Below, one piece after another: positions 29,169 to 29,759 of a stretch of DNA of 29,759 bases. A program made the translations under genes and the position numbers. The stretch's first letter is position 1. Each line of letters begins with the position of its first letter. The notes under the pieces are model-generated. The model made no database searches, was not told where the DNA came from, and saw nothing but the letters and a program-made list of their open reading frames with translations. The stretch comes from JACVRM01 sp046262315 (GTDB lineage: Bacteria; Actinomycetota; Thermoleophilia; Gaiellales; Gaiellaceae): contig JBHEMZ010000067.1 of assembly GCA_046262315.1 (NCBI GenBank), forward strand, positions 1 through 29,759. Reading direction: 5' to 3'.

Positions 29169-29759
29169 GGCGGCATCTTCGCCGGTGCGTCCGCTCGAAG
29201 ACGAGGAGTCGAACCGCCGCCTGGTCTTTCACACGACACTCGCCGGGCCGGGCTTTGCCCGGCCGCTGAGGCTCACGGAGACCACGCGAGATCCGCGCGA
29301 AGTCGTCATGGCGCACGCCATGGCCGCCGACCTAGCGAGCGCGGTGACACATTACCCAGATACTGTCCCCGCCAGGAAACGGACGGAGCAACTTCCGCGC
29401 CGGGATGTTCACGTACAGCCGGACGAGGCCCCGCCTTCACGAGCCGAGCCCGACGAACTGGTCGAGGCGGCCCTTCGAGAGGCGGCGGCGATTCCTGGCG
29501 CGGACGCGGCGCTCCATGCTATTCGGGAGCCCCGGTGACCTCGTGGTCGCCACCCTCGGGCTCTCGAGGCGCGAAGCGGATCGTATCGCCACTACGCTCC
29601 CGGCGCTGGGAAGCCGGACTAGTTCTGTTGCCTACACACCTGCGAGACGACTGATCGCGTCCGGGCCTCCGGCGAGCCTTGTGGTCGACCAAGACCCAGC
29701 TCGCACAGGAGGCCCAGATGCATGATCGAGTGTGCCCGCCCCGGCGGATGCGTTTCTCC
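29169..29759 (+). other. Region beyond the antiporter start; possible decayed coding stretch, hairpin at 29246
   Basis: No firm gene is seen in these 591 bases. From GTG 29185 the plus strand is open to TGA 29538, with reasonable G/C in third positions at first, giving RPLEDEESNRRLVFHTTLAG and later EPDELVEAALREAAAIPGAD. One frame over, it resumes with GDLVVATLGLSRREADRIA and ends at 29725, as a single frameshifted gene would. No family is recognised, and its start is only 17 bases from the divergent antiporter start. A perfect hairpin GGCCGGGC/GCCCGGCC with a TTT loop lies at 29246-29264. Confidence 0.25.

Noticed and set aside
29200..29220. GAGTCGAACCGCC, resembling the T-arm end of a tRNA (also GAGTCGAACC at about 27478)
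   Set aside because: No acceptor, D or anticodon stems can be drawn around either site.

Overview
The window is uniformly GC-rich (G or C in most third codon positions), with GTG starts, 4-base GTGA/ATGA gene overlaps, a two-subunit 2-oxoacid:ferredoxin oxidoreductase beside a short-form SucA, a DUF4331 cluster, an M29 aminopeptidase and the relics of a tad/Flp pilin. This fits an actinomycetote, plausibly of the Thermoleophilia (Gaiellales/Solirubrobacterales type). That placement is inference from gene content. No rRNA, tRNA, complete insertion sequence or CRISPR array was seen.

Layout. 1-3400 (+): the end of a sugar ABC permease, a membrane-anchored beta-helix protein, a broken YdeI/OmpD-associated remnant, a Rieske oxygenase with an apparent frameshift and a SnoaL-like protein, the last four in near-overlapping order. 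3428-5442: glutamate dehydrogenase, converging with a ZIP metal transporter. 5443-5980: a structured leader and a degenerate Flp pilin gene. 5977-9073 (-): korA, a 64-codon gene and korB, translationally coupled. 9354-12264: a CBS-domain protein, M29 aminopeptidase, BON-domain protein and two small unknown genes. 12261-15823 (-): a GGDEF protein with a C-terminal ribbon-helix-helix-like tail, then 2-oxoglutarate dehydrogenase E1. 15876-16390 (-): two small membrane proteins. 16634-20794 (-): a DUF4331, TPR and Ni/Co-type transporter operon. 20906-22401 (+): two exported cell-envelope proteins, an L,D-transpeptidase and a CAP-domain protein. 22492-25223: a two-component system interrupted by an inversion. 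25297-29168 (-): a cupredoxin, a DUF2254 membrane protein and a K+/H+-type antiporter.

The most striking observation is at 22.5-24.5 kb. The sensor half of a histidine kinase (TM1 and periplasmic domain) lies on the minus strand directly after its response regulator. The missing half (TM2, HAMP, HisKA, HATPase) lies on the plus strand about 1.06 kb away. A second gene is split the same way: its membrane-anchor start is on the plus strand just after the kinase stop, and its Ser/Thr/Gly/Asp-rich tail, without a start codon, is on the minus strand. Flipping one segment (about 22,975 to 24,021-24,033) restores both genes and a regulator, kinase and anchored low-complexity protein operon. This is a real inversion, possibly a switch, or an assembly artefact.

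Functionally, KorAB and SucA give two potential routes from 2-oxoglutarate to succinyl-CoA, and glutamate dehydrogenase feeds the same metabolite. Several genes around 2 kb and 5.8 kb carry frameshifts or stops, so either local gene decay or base-level sequence errors should be considered.
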